Shown in pieces: positions 1-8,422 of a stretch of 64,000 nt of DNA. A program made the position numbers and the translations under genes. The DNA is taken from NCBI RefSeq assembly GCF_014647215.1, contig NZ_BMOT01000002.1, positions 62,001 through 126,000 on the forward strand. Direction: 5' to 3'. Every line of letters starts with the position of its first letter. Position 1 is the stretch's first letter. Below the pieces are notes generated by a model. It saw nothing but the letters and a program-made list of their open reading frames with translations. It ran no database searches and was not told the origin of the DNA. The DNA is from Shewanella aestuarii. GTDB lineage: Bacteria > Pseudomonadota > Gammaproteobacteria > Enterobacterales > Shewanellaceae.

Positions 1-5
1 AAACA

Positions 6-515
6 TTGGATAAAATAAACCCACTTTCCATGCACCTTTTTAATAAGAAAGTTTCGTTAGTTACTTTTGCAAAAAACGCTAAGCTTGGGTTTGGTAATGC
101 TTTTGATCAAAAAACAGAATTTTTTACTAATGCAGCCAGTACGTTAGAGAAACATGTTGATCATTCTTTGCCCTTGGCAGGCAAAGCCGGAATAGAACAA
201 TTAATGGCAAGGGGTGATATAAGACCCTATAACAAGAAAGATATCGAAAAGTGGGTTAAGTTAAAGTCAAATCAACTTAATGAAGACTTGCCTCCCGTTT
301 CTGGAATGGATGTTTCATCAAGATACAAGCCAAAACATATCGGTTATGGTTATGTCATTCTCAAAAAGATAACGATTCCTGCCGGTTTATTTGGTGGAAA
401 TCGAGTTACATTCTTTTTGAATGAAAATGTACCTTATCCAGGGGGAAGCCTTGGCCACAGTGATTTATACGATTTTAATACTCTTAAATGCCATGGGTCA
501 TTATGTAATATCTAA
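6..515 (+). CDS. Hypothetical protein, probably 5'-truncated by the window edge
   Basis: The frame is open to the left edge and the first start available is a TTG at position 6 with no visible ribosome binding site, so the true start probably lies outside the window. The visible 169 residues carry no signal peptide, no membrane segment and no motif I recognise. The last third is richer in Gly and aromatic residues (for example IPAGLFGGNRV), compatible with a beta-rich C-terminal domain. It stands alone, facing a convergent two-component operon. The function is unknown; only the coding call is reasonably safe. Confidence 0.5.
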   Translation: MDKINPLSMHLFNKKVSLVTFAKNAKLGFGNAFDQKTEFFTNAASTLEKHVDHSLPLAGKAGIEQLMARGDIRPYNKKDIEKWVKLKSNQLNEDLPPVSGMDVSSRYKPKHIGYGYVILKKITIPAGLFGGNRVTFFLNENVPYPGGSLGHSDLYDFNTLKCHGSLCNI

Positions 516-860
516 CTATTTAATCGTTTGCTTATCGATATTATCAAGCAACGGCAATGCTGTGATTGACTAGACTTATATCGCTGTGGGTTGAGATGCC
601 CGTTAGCTAAGTTTAAAAAGTGGTTTGTGCCATGTCAGCTGCGCAACGCACAAATCACAAAATGTTAGTTGCCAGATGATTAGGCGACTTCTATCCCGTT
701 TTGTACCTGTAATATGTGCAGATTTGGGGCTGTAGGATATAGTGATAAATTTATCAAGTAACGATAGCTTTGATGACTCACCTTTGGTTGTTTTTTAATC
801 AATTCGCGAGTGTGTTGATTCAATCCGCATAGGGGCTTACTCTGTGAGTCTTAAGTTGTT
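516..860. other. Gene-free stretch between convergent genes
   Basis: This 345-bp region lies between the 3' ends of the truncated unknown gene and the histidine kinase gene. It holds one clear hairpin (620-658), read as a minus-strand terminator. I see no other convincing gene or repeat. The GTTAG strings at about 602 and 664 were considered as integron attC ends and rejected. Confidence 0.6.
620..658 (-). terminator. Rho-independent terminator of the spondin/two-component operon
   Basis: Arms GTGGTTTGTGC (620-630) and GCACAAATCAC (648-658) pair over 11 bp with one G-T pair. Read on the minus strand the hairpin is followed directly by TTTTT. It lies about 200 bp past the kinase stop codon, so the operon would have a long 3' tail. 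Confidence 0.6.
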
Positions 861-2351
861 CTAACTTTGCATCACCAACTCTATCTTAAACTCACTGCCT
901 ACGCCTGGTTGGCTTTGCACTTCAATTTTACACTTTAATAGCCCCAACAACTGTCGCACAATGGCTAACCCTACGCCGAGTTGAGGTAGTGCTTGGTTGT
1001 TATCAAAGGTCAGTTTGTCTTGTTGGACTGCCGTTTGGCTTAAAGATAATTGTCTTAATGCTTCTACCTCATGTTGATGCATACCAGAGCCTGTGTCTTT
1101 CACAGCCAGCCATTGTTGATATTGTCCGTTGGTTAACTCTTGTTGGGTGAAAATAGTGATTTCGCCGCCAGATGGGGTATAGCGTAGGGCATTATCAATT
1201 AAGTTATTCAATATGCGGCGCATCAATTGTGGGTCGGTTAGAATTTGTGTCGATTTAATATTGGTAAAGTTTAACTTCACCCCGAGTTTTTTGGCTCTTG
1301 GGGCAAAGGTTTGCGCTACATGACTTAATAAATCGGCTAATTCAACCCGCTGTAGCTGTGCATGAATTTGGCCATTTTCTAGTGCGGCAAGCTCTAACAA
1401 TTGCGCTAATAATTGCTGTAAAGTTTGGCCTGAGTTAGCTGCATATTGGATCAAGGCTTCATCACGCTCAGCGGCAGGTAAAATAAGCCAGGTATCGATA
1501 TAGCCTAGCAGTGCGGTTAACGGGGTTTTTAAGTCATGGGACAAGTGCAGTAAAAAGTCATGTTTGGCCTGTTGCTGGCGCTTTACCTGTTGTTGCTGTA
1601 GTTGAATTTCTTGCAGTAAATGGTTGATATGCTGACTCAATTGACTGATTTCCAAGCTCCCCCTATAGCGTTCTGGCAAGGTGAGGTTTTCAGTCATTGG
1701 TATGCTTTTTAACGCGTTTAAGTCATGGGCAAGTTTATGGATTGGACGAGTAAAATAGCGCAGTAACATCACAAACAATAATAGAGCGAATATTCCCCAG
1801 AAACCTATTGTCGCCCCCCATATTTTCGGCTGATTTTTGGCATTAATTAACGCCTGCCAGCTGTCGTAATCCTCACCGCCAATAATCACATATAAATAAC
1901 CGCTATGTAGTCCATCACCATTGATAAGCTTACTGGCAGAAAATATTTTTTGGGTGTTTTTTGAGCGAGGATCTGTTCCTAAAATGGGTAAGTTTTGGCC
2001 AGCTAAAAATTGCTGAATAATACGAATATCGACACGGTGGTTTTTAATTTTCTCTTCTTTTGCATCATAGGCTATCACCTTACCATTGGGGTCTAAGGTA
2101 TAAATTTCAAAGCTTGGGCCAAGCAACATAAAATCATGAAAGGCTTCCTTTAACGCCGCATCAGAGGTGATCCCTTGGGATAACAGCGGATTAATGTGTG
2201 CCATATGTTCAGCCAATTCTTGGTGCAGTGATTGCTGAATTTGGTTGCGACTAAACTCATGATTTAACTGCAACCATTGCCATAAAGCGACAAATAACAG
2301 AAGAGATATGGTGATTGCGACTAAGAATAATCGATTAAATAGGCGATTCAT
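861..2351 (-). CDS. Sensor histidine kinase, last gene of the spondin operon
   Basis: Inner-membrane sensor kinase of 496 residues. A first membrane helix (about 8-26) and a second (about 180-198) bracket a sensor domain of roughly 150 residues on the periplasmic side. A HAMP-like linker follows, then the HisKA dimerisation helix with phospho-acceptor His272 in HLSHDLKTPL, and a HATPase_c domain with the N-box NNLIDNALRYTP and G-boxes near DTGSGM and GVGLAIV. Its start codon overlaps the stop of the upstream response regulator (TAATG), so the two are translationally coupled. The signal is unknown. The association with two exported spondin-domain proteins suggests an envelope or surface cue, which is inference. 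Confidence 0.93.
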   Translation of the reverse strand: MNRLFNRLFLVAITISLLLFVALWQWLQLNHEFSRNQIQQSLHQELAEHMAHINPLLSQGITSDAALKEAFHDFMLLGPSFEIYTLDPNGKVIAYDAKEEKIKNHRVDIRIIQQFLAGQNLPILGTDPRSKNTQKIFSASKLINGDGLHSGYLYVIIGGEDYDSWQALINAKNQPKIWGATIGFWGIFALLLFVMLLRYFTRPIHKLAHDLNALKSIPMTENLTLPERYRGSLEISQLSQHINHLLQEIQLQQQQVKRQQQAKHDFLLHLSHDLKTPLTALLGYIDTWLILPAAERDEALIQYAANSGQTLQQLLAQLLELAALENGQIHAQLQRVELADLLSHVAQTFAPRAKKLGVKLNFTNIKSTQILTDPQLMRRILNNLIDNALRYTPSGGEITIFTQQELTNGQYQQWLAVKDTGSGMHQHEVEALRQLSLSQTAVQQDKLTFDNNQALPQLGVGLAIVRQLLGLLKCKIEVQSQPGVGSEFKIELVMQS

Positions 2352-3082
2352 TAGTGAGCATGCGCCTCTGGTGGCGAGAATTTATAGCCCACACCCCAGA
2401 CGGTTTTGACTAAGTCGTGTTCTGAGCAACGGGACAGTTTGTTACGTAAGCGATTTATGTGGCTATTGACTGTGTGTTCGTATCCGCTGTAGTTATAGCC
2501 CCACACTGCTTCTAATAACTGTAACCGGCTAAACACTTGCTGTGGATGCTGGGCAAGAAAAAGGAGCAAATCGAACTCGCGTGCTGTTAACGCTAATGCG
2601 TTATTAAACGCCAGAACTTCACGTGTGCTGGCATTAATACTGACACCGTTAAAATCAAGTTGCTGCTGAAGTTCGTGCTGAACTTGCCCACGTCGTAAAT
2701 GGGCTTTTACTCTAGCGCGCAGCTCTAAAACACTGAAAGGTTTTACCAGGTAATCATCGGCACCCGCTTCAAGCCCTAATACTATGTCAGCTTCAGAGTC
2801 TTTGGCGGTTAATAACATAATTGGCACTTCTTTTTGTGCTTGCCTGAGCTGTTGGCACAGCATGAGCCCATCGCCGTCGGGCAGCATTCTGTCCATTAAG
2901 ATCAAATCGAGCTTTTTATGTTCGATGATTTTCATGGCTTGCTTTAATGTGGTGGCGTGACATACCTGATAATTCAACGCTGATAAATTCAGCAAAATTA
3001 ACTTGGCTAAATCTTGTTCATCTTCAACCAATAAAATATGTTGTGGGCTTGTGTGTCCATTATGTTTTGCCGAATGATTCAT
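2351..3082 (-). CDS. OmpR/PhoB-family response regulator
   Basis: Cytoplasmic DNA-binding response regulator of 243 residues. The receiver domain (about 14-130) has the acidic pair in VEDEQD, phospho-acceptor Asp64 in LILMDRMLP, the conserved Thr in LLTAKD and Lys in LVKPF. The C-terminal winged helix (about 145-238) shows the typical LTAREFDLLLFLA and VWGVGYKF strings. The start is supported by GAGGG upstream. It overlaps the kinase start by one base and lies 80 bp downstream of the spondin lipoprotein gene on the same strand. It probably receives phosphate from the adjacent kinase; autoregulation of the operon is plausible but not shown. Confidence 0.93.
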   Translation of the reverse strand: MNHSAKHNGHTSPQHILLVEDEQDLAKLILLNLSALNYQVCHATTLKQAMKIIEHKKLDLILMDRMLPDGDGLMLCQQLRQAQKEVPIMLLTAKDSEADIVLGLEAGADDYLVKPFSVLELRARVKAHLRRGQVQHELQQQLDFNGVSINASTREVLAFNNALALTAREFDLLLFLAQHPQQVFSRLQLLEAVWGYNYSGYEHTVNSHINRLRNKLSRCSEHDLVKTVWGVGYKFSPPEAHAH

Positions 3083-3136
3083 GTGTATCCCTCAAGACAG
3101 ATCCCTGCATACTTTGCAAAAGACCTGTGTTGAGGC

Positions 3137-3167
3137 AATAAAATTTCACCAGTGTTGAAATTTTATT
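3137..3167 (-). promoter_or_regulatory. Intergenic hairpin between the spondin genes and the regulator
   Basis: A perfect 12-bp inverted repeat (3137-3148 with 3156-3167, loop of 7) includes the stop codon of the spondin lipoprotein gene. The stem is A+T rich and the minus-strand transcript lacks a U tract after it. It therefore looks more like an attenuator, RNA-processing or 3'-stabilising hairpin than a strong terminator. Confidence 0.5.
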
Positions 3168-3879
3168 CAGTACGCATAATGGTAACGGCTAGCACTGGAT
3201 TGTCAAAACGATGAGACGGCATAAGTACTGAGTCTGTTAAACCATCATATTGGCTAATCACACCTGGGTGAATATGGACAAAATCCACATCATCACGGGC
3301 GGTATTAAAGCCTTCTCCGCCGTCAGCAGGACCAGGCATACTGCCTTTGGCTTCTGTGTTAGCTTCAGTACCTGCATCGTAGGCCATGTAATGCATCATT
3401 GTTGGCATATCCACAGCCATACCTGCAATGTTGACACTATTAATGCCTGTAAAAGCATCATTGGTATTGACCAACATGGTAGCCAAACTGATGTTGGCGA
3501 CATCCGCTTCTGCTAACGTTAAAGTTAGGGTTTCACTCATACCTGGCATCAGCATGCCTGTACCATTTACGCTGCTGGTGATCACTTCTAGTGCGGCAAT
3601 ATCTGCGGTATCACCACCTTCAGCCATTTTTTCAATCGCAAGGCTTGCGGTTTCACCTGCTTGCCACAACATAGCGTCTGCACTGTGCGATGCTAACACC
3701 ACTGGCGACATAAGTTGATTTGCAGTGAGGTTTGTTACAGTGACGGTAAAGGTTTGCATAACAACTACTGGAGGTGTTGGCTCTGGCACAACAACGTCAT
3801 CTCCACAGCCACTAAGTAATGTCGTGGCAATCACTAGGGCAAGTAAGCTGGGTTTAAGTTTAATGTCGGTGGTTTTCAT
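3163..3879 (-). CDS. Spondin-domain lipoprotein
   Basis: An exported lipoprotein of 238 residues. The N-terminus has a hydrophobic stretch ending in the lipobox LLSGC with the lipidated Cys at about 25, followed by an acidic and proline-rich linker. The rest matches the spondin N-terminal domain found in many marine bacterial surface proteins: FTVTVTNLT near the start, an AEGGDTAD segment, AYDAGTEAN in the middle and the HIHPGV motif near the end. It is paralogous to the gene just upstream, with the same domain plan but a lipid anchor instead of a cleaved signal peptide. AAGGAGG precedes the ATG. The role is unknown; adhesion or ligand binding would be inference from eukaryotic spondins. Confidence 0.82.
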   Translation of the reverse strand: MKTTDIKLKPSLLALVIATTLLSGCGDDVVVPEPTPPVVVMQTFTVTVTNLTANQLMSPVVLASHSADAMLWQAGETASLAIEKMAEGGDTADIAALEVITSSVNGTGMLMPGMSETLTLTLAEADVANISLATMLVNTNDAFTGINSVNIAGMAVDMPTMMHYMAYDAGTEANTEAKGSMPGPADGGEGFNTARDDVDFVHIHPGVISQYDGLTDSVLMPSHRFDNPVLAVTIMRTE

Positions 3880-3890
3880 GTTTTACCTCC

Positions 3891-4592
3891 TTATTTTACT
3901 GTGACCACAACTTTGGCCACAGGGTTTAACCAGCGGTGAATTCGGCTGTCTAAATCGCTGGCTCCACCAACGGGGTCGGTATCACCTAATACGCCTGGAT
4001 GAGTGTGCACGTACATATTATCTGCACCGTCCATTACGCCCGTGCCATTCGAGCCGCCATCTCCACCGGGAGCCGCAGGAATACCAGCAACACCCGACAT
4101 ACCACCGCCATTAATGATTTCATCATTGGCTTCTGTGCCTGCGTCGTAGGCGTTGACATAAACTGTGTAAGTTCCTGCTTCAGTTGGAATTTTCCAGCTG
4201 TCTAAACCAATAAATGCATCATTGGTTGGCAGCACCATTGCCACGATAGACAGATGAGTGTTTTCGCCAGTCTCTAGCATGACAGCATTAACGCTTGCTC
4301 CTGCTGTAAGTAAGCCCATGGCTGGGTTTGCAGAGGTGACACCATTTGCACCTGTTACCGCAGTATTAAGATCCGCTATGTCGCCGCCTTCAGCCATTTT
4401 TTGCAATGCCGGAGTCGCCATTTCACCGACGTGAAATAAATGGTTGTCGCTGGTGTGAGCGGCTATTAACAGTGGCGTAAAGTGATTACCATGGGTAAGG
4501 TTGGTGACACTGACTTCAATGTCTGCGGCTTGAGTTGATAAACTGAATAAACCTGCTGCTACTATGCTAGCGTTAACTAATGACCTTTTCAT
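3891..4592 (-). CDS. Secreted spondin-domain protein
   Basis: A 233-residue exported protein that heads the operon. A cleavable signal peptide (about 1-22, ending near STQAAD) is followed by a single spondin domain with VSVTNLTHGNHFTPLL, AEGGDIADL, YDAGTEANDE and HTHPGVLGD. Only 11 bp separate it from the lipidated paralogue downstream, and a good AAAGGAG lies before its ATG. The pair probably arose by tandem duplication and specialised, one soluble or secreted and one membrane-anchored. The following genes encode a two-component system, so these proteins may be its input, its output or both. No function is established for them here. Confidence 0.82.
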   Translation of the reverse strand: MKRSLVNASIVAAGLFSLSTQAADIEVSVTNLTHGNHFTPLLIAAHTSDNHLFHVGEMATPALQKMAEGGDIADLNTAVTGANGVTSANPAMGLLTAGASVNAVMLETGENTHLSIVAMVLPTNDAFIGLDSWKIPTEAGTYTVYVNAYDAGTEANDEIINGGGMSGVAGIPAAPGGDGGSNGTGVMDGADNMYVHTHPGVLGDTDPVGGASDLDSRIHRWLNPVAKVVVTVK

Positions 4593-4765
4593 AACCGAGC
4601 TCCTTTTGTTTAATTGCAGTCAGTATGACAAAGGGAGTTCACTGGGTTATCGCTAAATTATCACAAAAGTTTAACATCGTTAGTTTCAGGTTATTTTGTT
4701 ATGCTAAATTGGCCTGTAAATTAACAAAAATGACTTTCCTTGCTATCAAAAAAAAGAATAAAAAC

Positions 4766-5317
4766 ATGATAAGAGCGTTACAACAAGATGATTTTAAAGC
4801 GGTATTAGAACTTGGTGAACAAGTGCATGGTCAGGGGTATATGGATATGGATGAACTGACAGCCATTTATCACAAGGGCATAAAAAATGGTATTAATGCC
4901 AACTTTGTCGCTATTGAAAACAATGAATTACTGGGTTTTCGATTAACCTATGCCGCAGGTAAATGGCAGCAGGATCAATGGTGTACAGTCGAGCAATGGG
5001 GGTTTGACTTTATTGATGTGTGTTACTTTAAATCCAATACCATTGCCGAGCATGGTCGAGGTAAAGGATTAGGTGGGCAACTTTTACAAGCCTCTAAACA
5101 AGCGGTTATGGCACAAGGTGCTAAAGCTGGCGTGAGTCATTTGTGGCAACAAAGTCCCAATAATGCTGCGGTACGATATTTTACTAAAGCTGGTGGAAAA
5201 TTGATTAAGCAGCATCCCCAGCGCTGGCATCAACGACACATGGGAGAAGATTATATCTGTGTGCTTTGCGGCGTTGATTGCCACTGTGTCGCCTGTGAAA
5301 TGTTGTTAATTTTTTAA
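4766..5317 (+). CDS. GNAT-family N-acetyltransferase
   Basis: A cytoplasmic acetyltransferase of 183 residues if started at the ATG at 4766. A longer frame exists from 4625, but its extra 47 residues look non-coding and the GNAT fold starts at MIRALQQDDF. The acetyl-CoA binding motif A is visible as HGRGKGLGGQLL, followed by the family pattern LWQQSPNNAAVRYFTKAGG. The C-terminus is odd, with five Cys within 13 residues (CVLCGVDCHCVAC). It appears to form an operon with the small membrane protein and oxidoreductase that follow. The substrate is unknown. Confidence 0.85.
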   Translation: MIRALQQDDFKAVLELGEQVHGQGYMDMDELTAIYHKGIKNGINANFVAIENNELLGFRLTYAAGKWQQDQWCTVEQWGFDFIDVCYFKSNTIAEHGRGKGLGGQLLQASKQAVMAQGAKAGVSHLWQQSPNNAAVRYFTKAGGKLIKQHPQRWHQRHMGEDYICVLCGVDCHCVACEMLLIF

Positions 5318-5328
5318 GGGATTAAGTG

Positions 5329-5553
5329 ATGAAAACAGCCATTCAAACATCGTCAGAAGCACCTAAGACAATAGCAGAAGAGTGTGAGTTGCTTACACTC
5401 GAATTAAGCAAGCTCGAGTTAGAGAAGCTGAAACTGTCAAAAGTAGTACTTTATTTGAAATTGGTTCAATTGATTATTTTTATTCCTTTAGGTGCCGTAC
5501 TTTTGGTGTTAATGGCACGCAATTGGGATCAACTTTTACAGTTATTAGGCTAA
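5329..5553 (+). CDS. Small single-span membrane protein
   Basis: A 74-residue protein with an acidic, Leu-rich heptad-like region (about 17-42, LELSKLELEKLKLSK) that should form a short coiled coil, followed by one membrane helix (about 44-63) and a short polar tail. The ATG at 5329 is preferred over the adjacent GTG because AAGGG ends eight bases before it. Spacing to the neighbours is 11 bp upstream and 4 bp downstream, which strongly suggests co-transcription with the acetyltransferase and the FAD oxidoreductase. I do not recognise the family. Confidence 0.7.
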   Translation: MKTAIQTSSEAPKTIAEECELLTLELSKLELEKLKLSKVVLYLKLVQLIIFIPLGAVLLVLMARNWDQLLQLLG

Positions 5554-5557
5554 CCCA

Positions 5558-6907
5558 ATGCAACTTTATGACCCCCTAGTTAATAGCACGCCACAGCAGC
5601 AACCTCAGCCGAATAGTTATTGGGCGAGTACGGTTCAACTACCTCCGCCAGATGCCGCACTAAAAGGCTGTCAGCAAACTGATGTCGCCATTATTGGCGG
5701 CGGCTACACCGGATTATTAACCGCCTATTACCTTGCAACTGAATTTAATATTGATTGCCACGTGCTTGAAGCTAATCAGGTTGGCTTTGGTGCCAGCGCT
5801 CGCAATGCGGGTTTTGTACTTAAAGGCTCTGGGCGTTTAGGGTATAGCGCCATGGCTGAGCGTTGGAGTATTGATACCGCTAAAGGTATTTATGCTGAAT
5901 TTACCGAGGCGGTCGAGCGCGTATCAGGATTAATTAAACATCATCAAATTAGTTGTGAGGTGCAAGATACAGGTTACTTAAAAGTCGCTCATAACCCCAA
6001 AGCACTTGCACAACTGCAAGCCGCAGCAGGGTTCATTCAACAACATTTTGGTGATGGTGCTGAGTTTATCGACCAAAACACTTTTCGTGAACAATATATG
6101 AACCATCAGCAAGCCTATGGTGCATTAAGGCTTAATGATGGTTTTGGGATTAATCCATTAAAATTATTACTCGGTTATAAGCAGATGGTGCAGCAAGCAA
6201 AGGTTGCGATATCGGAGCAATCTTGCGTGCTTGAATGGCAACAAGCAGGCGGAAAACATCGCTTGATAACCGAGTCAGGTGAGCTTACTGCCAACAGGGT
6301 GATTTGTGCTGGTAACGCTTATACCCCAAAACAATTTTCGCCGATCATTGATCATAAATATTTGCCGATTTTAAGTAATGTCATTGTGACTGAGCCACTG
6401 ACCGCCGATGAACTACTGCAAGCAGGCATTTATACTTCGCAAGTCACCATGGATACTCGGATATTAAAATATTATTACCGCTTATTGCCTGATAACCGCT
6501 TGTTGTTTGGTGGTCGCGGCGCAGTATGGGGTAAAGATGGTGCTAACCCTGTGTATGGACAAAGGCTAAAAATGGCCTTGGACAAGTGTTTTCCTGCATT
6601 AAAACGCAAAGCGATTGCCTATAACTGGACGGGTTGGATAGCGGCATCATTTGATGATATGCCGCATGTGTTTTCACAAAATGGCGTCGGATATAGCTTA
6701 GGGTATTGTGGCGCCGGAGTGTCCTTTAGTAGCCAGGCAGCTTATCGACTAGCCCAAAGTATGGCGGGTATCACATCACCCAACTTACCTTTATATCGTC
6801 AACCTTTACCCGCTCAGCCTGTATCGATATTGCCTTTTGGTCAGCTTAAACGCTTAGGCCAATGGGGGTATTACCATTATGGCTGGATGAAAGACCGCTT
6901 TGGTTAA
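5558..6907 (+). CDS. FAD-dependent amine/amino-acid oxidoreductase (DAO family)
   Basis: A 449-residue flavoenzyme of the D-amino-acid oxidase / glycine oxidase superfamily. The dinucleotide-binding motif VAIIGGGYTGLLTAYYLA lies near residue 45, and the family string FGASARNAGFV, seen in gamma-glutamylputrescine oxidase (PuuB) relatives, follows at about 85. The conserved C-terminal FAD contact is around GYSLGYCGAGVS. It probably oxidises an amine or imino acid and releases hydrogen peroxide, but the substrate cannot be read from sequence. It is the last gene of a tight cassette with a GNAT enzyme and a small membrane protein. Confidence 0.85.
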   Translation: MQLYDPLVNSTPQQQPQPNSYWASTVQLPPPDAALKGCQQTDVAIIGGGYTGLLTAYYLATEFNIDCHVLEANQVGFGASARNAGFVLKGSGRLGYSAMAERWSIDTAKGIYAEFTEAVERVSGLIKHHQISCEVQDTGYLKVAHNPKALAQLQAAAGFIQQHFGDGAEFIDQNTFREQYMNHQQAYGALRLNDGFGINPLKLLLGYKQMVQQAKVAISEQSCVLEWQQAGGKHRLITESGELTANRVICAGNAYTPKQFSPIIDHKYLPILSNVIVTEPLTADELLQAGIYTSQVTMDTRILKYYYRLLPDNRLLFGGRGAVWGKDGANPVYGQRLKMALDKCFPALKRKAIAYNWTGWIAASFDDMPHVFSQNGVGYSLGYCGAGVSFSSQAAYRLAQSMAGITSPNLPLYRQPLPAQPVSILPFGQLKRLGQWGYYHYGWMKDRFG

Positions 6908-6946
6908 AGTGGTTTTTCATCCAATTGTATCGGTCAGTTTATAGGG

Positions 6947-8422
6947 TTAACCGACTACAGTGCCATCATGAATTTGGCTTTCATCCAATGGCTCAATTTT
7001 GAAATTGAAGTATGCATAAGATGCGCTGACACATGGACAAATTAAGTTAAAGAATGCATAGGGTAAATATGCCACGGTAGCCACGCCTAATGTGCTGGCC
7101 ATAAAGGCACCGCAGGTGTTCCATGGCACTAATGGGCTGGTGACTGTGGCAGAATCTTCAAGGGCACGGCTTAAATTAATCGCGGCCAGTTTTCTATTGG
7201 TGTATTCCATTTTTAGCATGCGCCCTGGCAATACTATGGCAATATATTGATCGGCAGTGATCACATTGGCGCCAATGCATACTCCCAAGGTGGTGATGAT
7301 TAAACTAGAGGTGTCGGTAACTAGGGTTAAAATACTTTGTAAAATTCGCCCCAAAAGACCTGTGACTTCCATTACCCCCCCAAAGGCCATGGCGCACAGA
7401 ATTAACCAGACGGTTGTTACCATGCTGCTCATACCACCACGGCTTAATAAGTTATCTAAAACATCATCACCTGTGTTAGCCACATAACCATCAAACATGG
7501 CAATCCAGATCCCTTTTACTAAAGCTAATAGGGGAGATATAGCATCATCATGCACATATGCCAGCACGTTATCATATTGGAAAATAGCTGCGCAAATGGC
7601 ACCCGCCAATGTGCCTAAAATTACTGTCGGAAACGCAGGCATTTTTCGATTGGCCAAATACAACACGACCAGCAACGGAAACAGTAAGTGCAGACCTGGA
7701 TCAAAGGTACGTTCAAGCAGGGCTAAACTGTCGGCAAGTTGATTTTTTACTGGGGTGGCTTCAGCGGTTAATCCTAAAAAGGTAAAGCCAATAAGCGCGA
7801 TAATGATGCTGGGTACGGTTGTCCAGGTCATGTGTTTGATGTGGCTGAAGATATCTGTTCCAGCAACCGCAGGAGCTAAGTTGGTGGTATCAGACATAGG
7901 CGACATTTTGTCACCAAAGTAGGCGCCACTGATAATGGCACCCGCGGTGATATTAACATCTAGTCCCATTGCTGATGAGATACCAATCAGCGCAATACCT
8001 AAGGTGCCAGCAACTGTCCATGAGCTGCCGATACTTAATGCGACAATTGCACATAACACACAACATGCACTGTAAAAATATTGTGGGTTCAGTATCTGCA
8101 TACCGTAATAAATCATGGTGGGCACTGTGCCAGCTAAAATCCAAGTACCGATCAGCGATCCAACACTAAATAGAATTAATAAAGCGCCAGTTGCTACTCC
8201 GATACTTTTAACTATGCCACGCTCCATTTGATTCCAGCTGTAACCATTTTTAAATCCGATCACCATGGCGATACAGGCTGCTAATACTAAAGCAATTTGA
8301 TTCGCACCAGATGAGCTATCAGATGAAAAAAGATACACCGCAGCTGCTAACATAATGATCAGAGCAAACACAGGAATAAGGGCGTCAAGCAAACTAGGTT
8401 GCTTGTGCTGAGTGTCAGGCAT
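6947..8422 (-). CDS. NhaC-type Na+/H+ antiporter
   Basis: An integral inner-membrane protein of 491 residues with about eleven hydrophobic spans, matching the NhaC antiporter family. Diagnostic segments include GAIISGAYFGDKMSPMSDTTNLAPA and NLSRALEDSATVTSPLVPWNTCGA. The start at 8422 is chosen over an upstream ATG because AAGGGAT lies at proper spacing and the protein then begins like relatives. It should exchange sodium (or another cation) for protons and contribute to pH or salt homeostasis. It is transcribed alone, divergently from the membrane-fusion gene. Confidence 0.88.
   Translation of the reverse strand: MPDTQHKQPSLLDALIPVFALIIMLAAAVYLFSSDSSSGANQIALVLAACIAMVIGFKNGYSWNQMERGIVKSIGVATGALLILFSVGSLIGTWILAGTVPTMIYYGMQILNPQYFYSACCVLCAIVALSIGSSWTVAGTLGIALIGISSAMGLDVNITAGAIISGAYFGDKMSPMSDTTNLAPAVAGTDIFSHIKHMTWTTVPSIIIALIGFTFLGLTAEATPVKNQLADSLALLERTFDPGLHLLFPLLVVLYLANRKMPAFPTVILGTLAGAICAAIFQYDNVLAYVHDDAISPLLALVKGIWIAMFDGYVANTGDDVLDNLLSRGGMSSMVTTVWLILCAMAFGGVMEVTGLLGRILQSILTLVTDTSSLIITTLGVCIGANVITADQYIAIVLPGRMLKMEYTNRKLAAINLSRALEDSATVTSPLVPWNTCGAFMASTLGVATVAYLPYAFFNLICPCVSASYAYFNFKIEPLDESQIHDGTVVG

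Noticed and set aside
590-675. GTTAG-containing ends flanking a hairpin, resembling an integron attC site
   Set aside because: The two GTTAG strings are in direct rather than inverted orientation and do not match the GTTRRRY/RYYYAAC core sites; no integrase or cassette array is present. The hairpin is better explained as a minus-strand terminator.
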